A stretch of DNA of 23,797 bases from a virus. The position numbers were made by a program, and so were the translations under genes. Every line of letters starts with the position of its first letter. The first letter of the stretch is position 1. Below, one piece after another: positions 1 through 7,498 of the stretch. The notes under the pieces are model-generated. The model worked only from the letters and a program-made list of their open reading frames with translations. It was not told the origin of the DNA and did not search any database. The stretch is taken from positions 1 through 23,797 of IMG/VR virus record IMGVR_UViG_3300008459_000402; one strand, 5' to 3'.

Positions 1-994
1 CGCCCACGCCCTCAACCTGCCTTGCACCGATCTGACGCGCTGACGCGCTGACCGCGGACACGAAAGAACTAAAACTCTCAGTATCTAGGCTCAAGCCCTG
101 CTCGGCCATGCGTGATGTGTTCTGCGCCACAGCGGCAAGTAGTCGCTCGACCCCCGCACCACTCAGCCCCATCGCGCGCCCCGTGGCGCTGAGACGCAAG
201 GCGGTCTGTAGCTCTTGTGCCACGCCTCCACGCGCACCGCCACCAAGGGCACCACCGCCCGCAAAGCCACCGAGAGCCCCTGCGCTCACGCCACTCAGCT
301 CACTTTGCAACACATCGCGCACGGAGGCGGCGCTCAGGCTCTCGCGCGTCTGTGTGGCGCGTGAGAACTGTTGCAGGAGCCCCACGGTCTGCGCGTCATT
401 GAAGCCAAGCCCCGCCCCTGTGGCGCGTGCGCTAAATAGCTCGGGGCGCGTGTACCCACCGCCTATCGCCAGCTCCGTTTGCGGGCGCTCTAAGCCCATC
501 ACATCGCCGACACGCGCCATCCGCGCCTCAAGTGCCGCGCCCACAAGACCGCCCACCACAGGGAGCCCCGCACCGAGCCCGCGTAGCGTGGACCCCACGC
601 GACCCTCTCGCCCTGCACCCAGGCGCGTGAGCCCTGCGCCCAAGCCCTGAGCGGTCGCTTGGAGCATACCAACACCGCTCCCTGTGACCACGGACTGCGC
701 CGCCTGTTGCGCGGCTCTCTGCGCCTGTTGCATGGCCTGTTCACGCTGTTGCTCTGCCACTCGTTCACGGCGCTCACGCTCTATCGCCTGCGCGTCACGC
801 GCCGCTTGTGGGGAGGGAGCCTGCCCCCCTTGCGCCTGCTGTGCTTGGCGCGCGGCTCCTCCCGTAGCTTGGATAGCCTGTTGCGCGGTCCTCTGCATCC
901 GCGTAAAGGTCTCACTCAGCGTGCGGATGGCCGCTAGTGCCTGGTCATCATCTAGCGTGATGTGTAGCTCGGAGCTGTGTTGCTGTTGCGCCAT
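1..994 (-). CDS. Tail tape measure protein, N-terminal part (runs off left edge)
   Basis: The reading frame is open from the ATG at 994 down to the window edge, about 331 residues, with no stop. The start MAQQQHSSELHITLDD is followed by a Gln/Ala/Arg-rich, probably coiled-coil stretch (about residues 30-95, full of QQA and ERRE runs). After that come Gly/Ala-rich segments (for example GGLVGAAL and GAGLTRLGAG). This low-complexity helical and glycine-rich make-up, directly after the frameshifted tail chaperone pair, is the standard position and style of a tape measure protein. That protein sets tail length and is threaded through the tail tube. The ATG directly follows the TAA stop of the G-T extension (TAAATG), so translation is probably coupled. 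The C-terminal bulk lies outside the window. Family assignment rests on position and composition rather than on a diagnostic motif. Confidence 0.82.
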   Translation of the reverse strand, partial: MAQQQHSSELHITLDDDQALAAIRTLSETFTRMQRTAQQAIQATGGAARQAQQAQGGQAPSPQAARDAQAIERERRERVAEQQREQAMQQAQRAAQQAAQSVVTGSGVGMLQATAQGLGAGLTRLGAGREGRVGSTLRGLGAGLPVVGGLVGAALEARMARVGDVMGLERPQTELAIGGGYTRPELFSARATGAGLGFNDAQTVGLLQQFSRATQTRESLSAASVRDVLQSELSGVSAGALGGFAGGGALGGGARGGVAQELQTALRLSATGRAMGLSGAGVERLLAAVAQNTSRMAEQGLSLDTESFSSFVSAVSASARQIGARQVEGVG

Positions 995-1652
995 TTAGGA
1001 GCCTCCTTGTGCCTGTTTAGCCCAAAACTCACGCTCCCATTGATCTACCACGGCGTCACCCGTACTGCTGGGTCCGTGCTGTTCAATGATAACGGGGGGC
1101 GCGTTTAGCTGTTCCCATTGTTCCGCGCTCACGGACAAGAGCCAACGCTCCAAGCGGTCCGCGTCACCCAAGCTGGGCTTCAACGGGTCAAAGCGGCTCG
1201 GCTCAAGTGGGGGCAAGGTCGCTTGAAGTGACGGCCACTCGGGACGCGCTCGGGTCCGCCGCACTCGCTCCCAAAGTTGCGCGAAACCATGCCGCGCTGT
1301 GGCGCTCACACTCCCCTCTGAGCGCAAACAACAGCTCGTCATCCTCTGCCGCCCATGTCGCCACCCACTCAGGCATATCGCGCAGTTGCACGGACACAAG
1401 CGCCAGCGCCAAACAACGCGCCTGCGAGTACTCCGACAAGTGCGCCCACGGGGCACCCGCAAGCACGGCGGCGCGGCGGTCAATGCTCATGCGCTCGTCC
1501 CCGTTGGGCACACGGGACACAAGCGCCCCCGTGTGCTTTACCCCATCAGGAGCGCGATACGAGATAGTGAAACGGACCTCACGCGGCACAAGTGGCGTCT
1601 CCTCAGAGGAACGCTCAACGGGGGCTTGCTCACTTAGCTTGCGTAGGTCCAT
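995..1652 (-). CDS. Tail assembly chaperone G-T fusion made by programmed frameshift
   Basis: This is the long form of the tail chaperone. It is read from the ATG at 1652 in the frame of protein G, then shifts frame at the C-run (1209-1213) just before the TGA at 1205-1203. It continues in a second frame to the TAA at 997-995. The extension adds about 70 residues (from LEPSRFDPLK to WAKQAQGGS) and gives a product of about 219 aa. The extension frame has no convincing start codon or ribosome binding site of its own. It begins where G ends and stops one base before the tape measure ATG. In lambda-like, Mu-like and most long-tailed phages the G/G-T pair sits between the tail tube and tape measure genes and chaperones the tape measure. 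The existence of the fusion is inferred from this arrangement. The shift needed is -2 or +1, not the common -1. Confidence 0.72.
1203..1214 (-). promoter_or_regulatory. Probable ribosomal frameshift site (C5 run before TGA)
   Basis: On the minus strand the end of G reads GCC CCC ACT TGA in frame. The downstream frame reads TTG CCC CCA CTT GAG. A proline tRNA on the in-frame CCC can slip back two bases onto another CCC with perfect pairing, giving ...A-P-P-L-E-P. It can instead slip forward one base onto CCA, giving ...A-P-L-E-P. A -1 shift leads to the wrong frame. Tail-chaperone shifts of -2 are known in Mu-type phages. Which of the two occurs here cannot be told by eye. Confidence 0.6.
1203..1652 (-). 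CDS. Tail assembly chaperone G (unshifted form)
   Basis: This is a 149-residue protein starting MDLRKLSEQAPVE and ending SSDLAPT. It lies between the tail tube gene (7-base gap) and the tape measure gene, the fixed position of the G-type tail chaperone. The middle part (AAVLAGAPWAHLSEYSQARC) and the helical MPEWVATWAAEDDELLFALRGE segment suit a small helical chaperone. I see no diagnostic motif, so the call rests on synteny and on the overlapping second frame. The ribosome binding site before ATG 1652 is weak (a GTGAG-like stretch), so initiation may depend on coupling to the tube gene. Most ribosomes would end at the TGA at 1205-1203 and make this short form. A minority would shift to make G-T. 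Confidence 0.75.
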   Translation of the reverse strand: MDLRKLSEQAPVERSSEETPLVPREVRFTISYRAPDGVKHTGALVSRVPNGDERMSIDRRAAVLAGAPWAHLSEYSQARCLALALVSVQLRDMPEWVATWAAEDDELLFALRGECERHSAAWFRATLGASAADPSASRVAVTSSDLAPT

Positions 1653-1659
1653 GTCTCAC

Positions 1660-2076
1660 TTACTCTCTCTCGTCGTACAGACGGCGGGCTTGGAAGCTCG
1701 CGTTCGTGGTCACAATGCTTCCTGCTTGCACAGTCCAGCTCCGTGACTCCGCGCGGCACCCCTCAACACGCCAAATGAGTTGGTCCGACACCTGGTCATA
1801 CACTTCCATGGTGATTTCGGGGAAGTTGATGACCTCCACCGTGCCACCACGGGGGATGAGCCCGAGGTCCTTGAGGCTCTGCCCCGAGATACGCACGAAG
1901 GCCGCCTGCACGGACACCGCGCGCCCCACAGGCACGATCTCCTTGGAGTCAATGTCGCCCAACACATCCACGCGCTGGAGAGCAATCTGCTCTGACGCGG
2001 ACACATTGGAGGCGTACCCAATCTCGTTGCCGTTCACGATGAGCTTGGCGCGCGCGCCACTCAGTACATTCGCCAT
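1660..2076 (-). CDS. Tail tube protein of a contractile tail
   Basis: A 138-aa protein beginning MANVLSGARAKLIVNGN. It polymerises into the inner tube of the tail through which DNA passes. It is encoded right after the sheath and right before the tail chaperones, the normal place for the tube gene. The pattern of beta strands is visible (KLIVNGNEIGYASNVSASE, then RAVSVQAAFVRISGQ, then TVEVINFPEITMEVYD), and the size (about 140 aa) is usual for myovirus tubes. A clear AAGGAG lies upstream of the ATG at 2076 and overlaps the stop region of the sheath gene, so the two should be translated in step. The family call is from synteny plus the N-terminal signature and is fairly secure. Confidence 0.85.
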   Translation of the reverse strand: MANVLSGARAKLIVNGNEIGYASNVSASEQIALQRVDVLGDIDSKEIVPVGRAVSVQAAFVRISGQSLKDLGLIPRGGTVEVINFPEITMEVYDQVSDQLIWRVEGCRAESRSWTVQAGSIVTTNASFQARRLYDERE

Positions 2077-2086
2077 GATTTACTCC

Positions 2087-4054
2087 TTAGAAACGCGCCA
2101 CGGAGGCGGTGATGCGGATGAAGTTCAGGGGCTCCACCGCCGCCACGGTGTAGTTGACTCGCACCGTGTCCCCAAGGTCCTCAAGCACCACATCCTTGAA
2201 CGCCTTGATCACGCCATCAAGCACCTGGCGGTTCAGGCGCGCGGTCACAATCCCCGTGAGGCGCGCGGCGGTCAAGCCCACATTGCCAACACCGATGAAC
2301 GGGTCAAGGGCGCCACGCAGGTCACGCACGCTCGCGTTGATGGACTCGTTGGCGCTCACCTCTGAGTAAATGGGGTTGTCGTCCCTGAGCCAAGTGGTCA
2401 CGCTACGCTCCACACGCCAGCCAAGAGGACCACGCGACAAGACACACACGCCCTTGCTGATAGCATCGCCCGCGTCACGGTTCGCGTCCCACAGTTGGAG
2501 CGAGTCCACGATGTTGGGCTCCTTGCGCGTGAGAGGCGTTGCAACGGGTGTCCCCGCCTGCATCGAGGCAAGCATGAGCGCGAGCCACTTGGGCTCAAGG
2601 GTGCGCGTCACGCCCTGCGGGTCAATGTGCTTAATCTGCTGACCCACAAGCGCGAGGTTGCGGTCATTCAAGCTCTTGGTGATAGCGTGGAGCGCGGTGA
2701 GGCTCTGTGAGCCCTGTGCGCCAAGCCACGCGTTCCGCTCACGCCCTGCGAGCGCCGCGAGGCGCAGGTGGGCCTTGACCGCACCAAACACGCTCACATC
2801 ATCCGACCAAGGCACAAGGATCTGAAGGTCTGAGGACTCAATGAGGGCAAGCGCCGCGGTCCAATGTGACAAGGTAGTGGCGCTACTCGCGCCCCCGCTC
2901 ATCAGCGAGGTGAGCGTGCCGCCCTCAGTCTGCTGTTCCACGGAAGCCACGCCACCCGTTGCGCGCTCCACGCTGACGAGGCGCGAGCCCGCCAAAGCGG
3001 AAAGGATCTCGGCGGCGTCACAGCGCAGGGTCACCAGGTAAGACTCGCCCTCAATGTTGCTTGAAGCCAAGAGGTCAAAGTCATCAGCCTCGTACTCCTT
3101 GCCTGCAAGGTAGCTCGCCACCACATGAGGCAGGTTGTCCAACGCGCTCACAAGCTCACGCAGGGACGAGTAATCAGCGGGGGCGAGGTTCAAGCTACCC
3201 GACACCTGCACGCTCCCCGTGTACGCGGTGTGGGTAGTGGTCGCGGAGATGCTAGAGATAGAGCTAAAGGCGCTCGTGGTCTGTGCCGTGTTGACCCCTG
3301 CGCTAAAGGTCTTGACCTGCGTGAGCGCGGCGCCCGCGAGGTCAAGCCCCACGATAGTGACCACGACTGATGCCGTGTGTGCCGTGCTAGAGAGGGACAC
3401 GCTCAAGGTCGCGTTGCTCACCATGTCGCTCACATCCAGGCTCGCGCTCCCCGCGCTCATAGCCTGTGACTGGCTCCACGAGTACAAGACGCCCGAGTCA
3501 CGGCTTGCCTCAAGGGTCACAGCGGAGAACAGGGACCCGTCGTAGTACACGGACGCCACATTCCCGCTCTCAATCCCCTCGTACTCCTCCACCACGCCAT
3601 CACGGCTCACGGTCACATTGAGCGGGGCAGGCACGGACACGCCCACATTCGCAAGGCTCACCTGCGTGCGGTTGCCCTTGGAGCCCCACACCGAGGACTT
3701 GAACACAAGCGCGTCATCCCCGTTCGCGTCCACGCACACAAGCTGGGCCTGCGTGTTCGGGGTGACATTGAGGAGCGTGAGCGAGGCTACGCCAGCGGGC
3801 ACGCGCTCATCGAGCGAGGGGCTGAACGCCACCTTGCCAATGTGAGCCAGCTCGCGGTCACTCGCGTCATACTCCACAAGCGCCGAGGCGCTAGTGAAGG
3901 TCAACGGCTCATTCTGCTCAAAAGTGGGGAACGAGCCCACAAGCGCGAGGTTCCCCGTGCTTGGGTTTTGACCACCAAGCGCGGAAGCGTCCACCTCCGC
4001 GTACACGGCGGGGCGGTAAATCTTGAGCCCGTTTAGGTTCAGCGTGCTCGGCAT
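2087..4054 (-). CDS. Contractile tail sheath protein
   Basis: A 655-aa protein. The N-terminus (MPSTLNLNGLKIYRPAVYAE) and the final ~80 residues (PFIGVGNVGLTAARLTGIVT, later VLEDLGDTVRVNYTVAAVEP) have the form of phage tail sheaths, whose C-terminal domain makes the inter-subunit mesh along the tail. The terminal strand FIRITASVARF is typical. Between about residues 115 and 330 lies a long Ser/Thr/Val-rich beta segment, which makes the protein larger than many simple sheaths (often about 400-500 aa). This is probably one or more surface domains. The gene has a good AAAGGAG ribosome site before ATG 4054 and is followed at close range by the tube gene. It is the best evidence that the phage is a myovirus. 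Confidence 0.92.
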   Translation of the reverse strand: MPSTLNLNGLKIYRPAVYAEVDASALGGQNPSTGNLALVGSFPTFEQNEPLTFTSASALVEYDASDRELAHIGKVAFSPSLDERVPAGVASLTLLNVTPNTQAQLVCVDANGDDALVFKSSVWGSKGNRTQVSLANVGVSVPAPLNVTVSRDGVVEEYEGIESGNVASVYYDGSLFSAVTLEASRDSGVLYSWSQSQAMSAGSASLDVSDMVSNATLSVSLSSTAHTASVVVTIVGLDLAGAALTQVKTFSAGVNTAQTTSAFSSISSISATTTHTAYTGSVQVSGSLNLAPADYSSLRELVSALDNLPHVVASYLAGKEYEADDFDLLASSNIEGESYLVTLRCDAAEILSALAGSRLVSVERATGGVASVEQQTEGGTLTSLMSGGASSATTLSHWTAALALIESSDLQILVPWSDDVSVFGAVKAHLRLAALAGRERNAWLGAQGSQSLTALHAITKSLNDRNLALVGQQIKHIDPQGVTRTLEPKWLALMLASMQAGTPVATPLTRKEPNIVDSLQLWDANRDAGDAISKGVCVLSRGPLGWRVERSVTTWLRDDNPIYSEVSANESINASVRDLRGALDPFIGVGNVGLTAARLTGIVTARLNRQVLDGVIKAFKDVVLEDLGDTVRVNYTVAAVEPLNFIRITASVARF

Positions 4055-4077
4055 CTCTAGTCTCCTTTGTGTTGCCT

Positions 4078-4728
4078 TTAGGGTACCACAAGCGGGCTTA
4101 CTCCGCCTTGTGTGCCATCATTCGTGCGCTCTGCGTCCGTGAGTACAAGCACCTGCTCCGCCTCATAGGTGGGCACGGTGAACTCAGCGGCGGCGGGGAT
4201 AGGCACATGAACCTGGTACTCCGCGCTCAAGGTGAGGCGGCGTACATAGATCCCAAGCTCCTCTGCCGCCAAGTCCTCCTCGGGGTTCAGCGGCTGGGCT
4301 CCCCCGTAGCTCCACACATGATACCCAGCGCGGTGCATGGCACGGCGCGCGAGAGCCACGGAGGCGCGCACAACCACATGGTAAACACGCGCCATATCAG
4401 GCGTACGCGCGAATATCACAAGCTCCACGCCCTCGCGGATCATGTAGGTGTCCCGCGTCACCCCGCTCACGCGCTCCGCGAACTCGCCCACAAGCTCCTG
4501 CGCCACGGACTCCGCCTGCGGGTTGATTGTGATAAGTGGAGCCTGCGCCGTGCCGCGCGCGGTGTGTGACCGCACAAGTGGGAACTGATCCGTTGAGAAC
4601 GCGGTGAACCAGGCGCTCAAGGTGCTCGTGCCCACGCCCACAAAGAGCGCGTTAAAATCGGCTTGGCGCGTGCGGTAGTAGTCGCACCCGCTCGCGATAG
4701 CCTGCACCGCGTGAAGGTCAAGTATCAT
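4078..4728 (-). CDS. Probable tail terminator / tail completion protein
   Basis: A 216-aa protein that starts MILDLHAVQAIASGCDYY and lies between the neck proteins and the sheath. The segment VELVIFARTPDMARVYHVVV, followed by a helix with ARRAMHRAGYHV and a LGIYVRRLTLSAEYQV strand, resembles the alpha/beta layout of tail terminator proteins. Those proteins cap the growing tail and dock it to the head. Position just upstream of the sheath fits that role. The gene begins two bases after the preceding stop (TAA 4732-4730), with GGGAG at a suitable distance before ATG 4728. I see no catalytic motif. The name is from synteny and general fold pattern, so other neck roles are possible. Confidence 0.55.
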   Translation of the reverse strand: MILDLHAVQAIASGCDYYRTRQADFNALFVGVGTSTLSAWFTAFSTDQFPLVRSHTARGTAQAPLITINPQAESVAQELVGEFAERVSGVTRDTYMIREGVELVIFARTPDMARVYHVVVRASVALARRAMHRAGYHVWSYGGAQPLNPEEDLAAEELGIYVRRLTLSAEYQVHVPIPAAAEFTVPTYEAEQVLVLTDAERTNDGTQGGVSPLVVP

Positions 4729-4729
4729 G

Positions 4730-5482
4730 TTATCTCCCGTACACTTGGGCTATGAGGGCAGGGAGGCGCTGATACACTTGGTCCGCGAACCTGTGGGCCG
4801 TCACGCCCTTGCTCACCCACGCCTGTGGGTGCTTGTTGGCGAAGCTGGCGCGCCTCCAAGTCCTGTACCCCGTGGTCTGCGTGCGCGCGCGCCCACCTTG
4901 CCCCTGTGAATAGGTGGAGGCGAGGCGCACCATCTGCGCGGCGAGGTCGGTGACATGATGCGCTTTAGCCTTGGGGATCGTGCCCGTTGGGAGCCTGCCT
5001 CCCCACGCGGTGCCCTGCCCCGTGGATACGGTGGCGCGGAGCCTCTGCGCCATGTTCGCCAGCGCATCGCCCCCAAGCTCGCGCACCTGCCCCTTGGAGC
5101 GCGTGAACGGCACATTTACGAACGGGCGCCCCTGTCGGTCATATCTCAGGTTCCGTGTACCCGAGCGCAACAGGAACAAGCGCACATCATACGAGCCCTG
5201 TGAGCCTATCCCGTTGGGGCCCATACCCTGCTCCACCATATGAGCGAGCACTGAGGTGCTTGGGCCTGCGGGCAAGCCCACAATAAAGCCGTTGGCGGTC
5301 ACCTCGCGCACCTGGAGCGAGGACAAGTACGCTTGGCGCGTGGTGTTCAAACGCTGGCGCGCAAGACTGCTCCACTCCGCAAGCACAAGTGAGGCGAGCG
5401 TTTGGGAACGCGTCACCGCTTGCTCGGGCGTGAAACCAAGGGCGCTCACAAGCTGTGAGTACACCGCGCGTACATCAGCCAT
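4730..5482 (-). CDS. Neck / head-tail joining structural protein
   Basis: A 250-aa protein. The true start is the ATG at 5482 (MADVRAVYSQLVSALGFTPE), which overlaps the end of the preceding gene by 8 bases. The open frame extends further upstream but only as Arg/Thr-rich shadow of that gene. The pattern MVEQGMGPNGIG, then a RYDRQGRPFVNVPFTR strand, and a C-terminal WVSKGVTAHRFADQVYQRL helix resembles a group of phage structural proteins with an 'E.G..PF.....IPF...W..PG' layout. These are found between connector and tail genes and are often annotated as minor tail or neck proteins. It is strongly basic in its C-terminal half (KAKAHH, GQGGRARTQ). A role in joining head and tail is inferred from this layout and its place. 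Confidence 0.55.
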   Translation of the reverse strand: MADVRAVYSQLVSALGFTPEQAVTRSQTLASLVLAEWSSLARQRLNTTRQAYLSSLQVREVTANGFIVGLPAGPSTSVLAHMVEQGMGPNGIGSQGSYDVRLFLLRSGTRNLRYDRQGRPFVNVPFTRSKGQVRELGGDALANMAQRLRATVSTGQGTAWGGRLPTGTIPKAKAHHVTDLAAQMVRLASTYSQGQGGRARTQTTGYRTWRRASFANKHPQAWVSKGVTAHRFADQVYQRLPALIAQVYGR

Positions 5483-6290
5483 GAGTAAAGCCCATGAACT
5501 CAAGGGTGCAATGTACCTGCACGGGGAGCAACAAGGGGCGCTCGGTCGTGGTCTTACGCAAGAGCGATGAGTCTCTGTGCGTGTGGGGGTTGTCCGCCGC
5601 GTAGTAGCGCGGTTGCGCGTAGTACGAGACCGAGTACCTGTTGCCGACAAGCGGCGCAGTCCCCAACGCGTCCCCCAGCGTGAAGTCAATCAGCCCCGCC
5701 TCCGTGACCGTGAAGTCCACGCCTTCCACGAGCCCGTCTGACGCGGTGCTCAAGCCCGTGGAGTTCGCGCGCTGTATCCGCAAGACACCAAGCTCCAACT
5801 CACCCGTGGCGAGGTCCAACAGGCGCGGGGTCACTGGATAGCGGAGCGCCTGGGGGCCTGCCGTGCGGATCTTGGTCTCTCGGTACACCTGCACCGAGTC
5901 CTCTATCGTGTACCTGTCCCCATACGAGGGCAAGTGCTCAGGTAGGAGGGTCAAGGACACCATCCCGCGCGCATACTGCCCGTACAGTGCGTACTTTTGC
6001 GTGTCCGCGCTCGCCCCCGTGAGGATGGCGCGGATGGTCTGCGGCGAGTGCCAAAAGTAGCCTCGCCCCTCGCACAAGGTGCAGTCCTGCCGCGCCTCCC
6101 CCGTCACCGCGTCCGTGGACTCCACAAGCCCCAAGGTGAACGAGTCCGCGCGCCTAGAACAAGGGCACTCCGCGCATTGCTCCCAGGTCATGTCCACGCC
6201 CTTGGTGAACATGAGCTTCTTGAACTCCACCATGGAGAAGTCAACGCGGGGGCGTGCCTTTTGTGGCGGCGTTGCAGGTAGCTGTGTCAT
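5475..6290 (-). CDS. Cys-rich neck/virion protein with zinc-knuckle-like motifs
   Basis: A 271-aa protein whose likely start is the ATG at 6290 (MTQLPATPPQKARPRVDFS), overlapping the previous stop in a TGATG. Near the N-terminus are two cysteine clusters, CAECPC (C39, C42, C44) and CTLCEGRGYF (C70, C73). The second has the CxxCxGxG form seen in DnaJ-type zinc fingers, so a structural zinc site is likely. The rest is beta-rich with a YSVSYYAQPRYY stretch and an IEDSVQVYRETKI strand, as in virion proteins that carry a small beta domain. It lies between the head-tail connector and other neck genes, so it is probably a head-tail interface protein. I do not recognise a named family. Confidence 0.5.
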   Translation of the reverse strand: MTQLPATPPQKARPRVDFSMVEFKKLMFTKGVDMTWEQCAECPCSRRADSFTLGLVESTDAVTGEARQDCTLCEGRGYFWHSPQTIRAILTGASADTQKYALYGQYARGMVSLTLLPEHLPSYGDRYTIEDSVQVYRETKIRTAGPQALRYPVTPRLLDLATGELELGVLRIQRANSTGLSTASDGLVEGVDFTVTEAGLIDFTLGDALGTAPLVGNRYSVSYYAQPRYYAADNPHTHRDSSLLRKTTTERPLLLPVQVHCTLEFMGFTHG

Positions 6291-7237
6291 CAAACCACCC
6301 CGAACTGCGTGATCTTGTACTGACCGCGCAGAGCCTTGATAAGCATTGTGTATTGCTTTTCAAGCGACTCAACGCGTGACGAGTACCCCGAGTACATGGC
6401 GCTTGAGGTCGTGCCCACGCTCTGCGAGAGCCCGTCCACGCTCAAGCTCTGTGTAGCGATACCTGCACCAAGAATCAGGTCACCCGCCACATGGAGCAGG
6501 AGGAGCGTTGCACCCTTGACCCCTATCGCGTGCTTGAGGTCAGCGGGGATGCCGTCAGCCGTCCACGAGATGACCAAGGGGCTCGTGGGCGCGGTGGCCA
6601 CATACAGCTCAAAGCCGCCTTGGCTCTTGTTCCTCACCTTCACGCTCGCCTGGTTCGTGGTCACGGTGAAGGTCCCCAACATCGCGGGCGACAAGGACAC
6701 CTCCACCGAGGTCTCCCCCGCCGCGATAGTCGCGCTCCCCGTGCGCGTGTCAAAGCCCGCTGTATAGTCAAACTCAAAGTACGAGGGGATGTACTCCCTG
6801 TCCTCGTAGATACCAAAGCCACCAATCAACGGGACACCCGCGCGGAAAAAATAGGAGCCTAGGCTCTCCTCGCTGGGTATCAAGTTTATCTGCCCGTGCA
6901 GGTGACTCGTGAAGCGCATCCACGAGTTGGGGATGGTCACAGGCTGGAATGACCCAAAGCGGATGCGCGCCGCGTCCATACGCATCACGGGGCGCGCGTC
7001 TAGGCGGAACGGCCAATAGCTATACCGCCCTTGTCGCTCGGCGTCATGGGTCTCACCCACAACGCTAAACGGTTCGACCGAGATGCCTAGGTCGCTCTCG
7101 ACATGGCGCACCGCCGCTTGGATGCTCTGCTCATACGCCACATCGGGATAAGGGGACCCGTCATCTAAGGTAAGATCAATCCCAAGCAGGAATGTGTCCT
7201 TGAGCCATTGGGGCGTGATCTGGTCATAGATGCTCAT
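6290..7237 (-). CDS. Head-tail connector (adaptor) protein with beta insertion
   Basis: A 315-aa protein beginning MSIYDQITPQWLKDTFLLGI. It lies directly downstream of the capsid genes, where adaptor proteins that attach under the portal are encoded. The N-terminal half has the usual order: helix with AYEQSIQAAVRHVESDLG, strands around RLDARPVMRMDAARI, then FEFDYTAGF. Adaptor proteins commonly pass straight from YTAGF to a 'P.d...A....a...l' helix. Here about 55 residues of short strands (GSATIAAGETSVEVSLSP to VISWTADG) come in between, before IPADLKHAIGVKGATLLLL. The C-terminus is a Ser/Tyr-rich loop and a helix (SRVESLEKQYTMLIKAL). GAGGGG precedes ATG 7237. Confidence 0.55.
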   Translation of the reverse strand: MSIYDQITPQWLKDTFLLGIDLTLDDGSPYPDVAYEQSIQAAVRHVESDLGISVEPFSVVGETHDAERQGRYSYWPFRLDARPVMRMDAARIRFGSFQPVTIPNSWMRFTSHLHGQINLIPSEESLGSYFFRAGVPLIGGFGIYEDREYIPSYFEFDYTAGFDTRTGSATIAAGETSVEVSLSPAMLGTFTVTTNQASVKVRNKSQGGFELYVATAPTSPLVISWTADGIPADLKHAIGVKGATLLLLHVAGDLILGAGIATQSLSVDGLSQSVGTTSSAMYSGYSSRVESLEKQYTMLIKALRGQYKITQFGVV

Positions 7238-7261
7238 AGGGTCCCCTCGTTTGCGTGCCTA

Positions 7262-7492
7262 CTAGCGCCGCACACTCGCGGGACGCCCTCGGCGTTTCTG
7301 CACGGCGGGCTCTGCGTCCACCGTGCTCTGTGGAACAGGTGACTCAAGCACAAAGCCCGAGTCACGCCCCCACAGGTTCAACAGGTTTAGCTCGTAGCGC
7401 GTTGGCGACACCACAAAGCCCTCCGCGTCAATGGTCATGGTCCCGTATTGCAGGGTCAGGGTACATGAACGCATGGAGGTGTGGCGCCACAT
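7262..7492 (-). CDS. Small hypothetical protein between capsid and connector
   Basis: A 76-codon frame fills the gap between the major capsid gene (ends 7499) and the connector gene. Because the virion operon has almost no unused space, it is probably a real gene. No ATG has a good ribosome binding site. The first is at 7492 (MWRHTSMRS), with others at 7474 (MRSCTLTLQYG) and further in (MTIDAEGFVV), so the start is uncertain. The middle looks like two short strands (TLTLQYGTMTI, EGFVVSPTRYEL). The C-terminus ends in a basic KRRGRPASVRR tail that could bind DNA or an acidic partner. Function is unknown. A small head or neck component is the natural guess from its place. Confidence 0.45.
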   Translation of the reverse strand: MWRHTSMRSCTLTLQYGTMTIDAEGFVVSPTRYELNLLNLWGRDSGFVLESPVPQSTVDAEPAVQKRRGRPASVRR

Positions 7493-7498
7493 TTACGC

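Noticed and set aside
995-1483. An independent 162-aa minus-strand gene
   Set aside because: Only its last 70 codons look like protein. The first part overlaps G in another frame, is Arg/Cys-rich and lacks a ribosome site. It is better read as the frameshift extension of G.
5483-5689. N-terminal extension of the 250-aa neck protein
   Set aside because: The added 69 residues are Arg/Thr-rich shadow of the preceding gene. The ATG at 5482 gives a natural coupled start.
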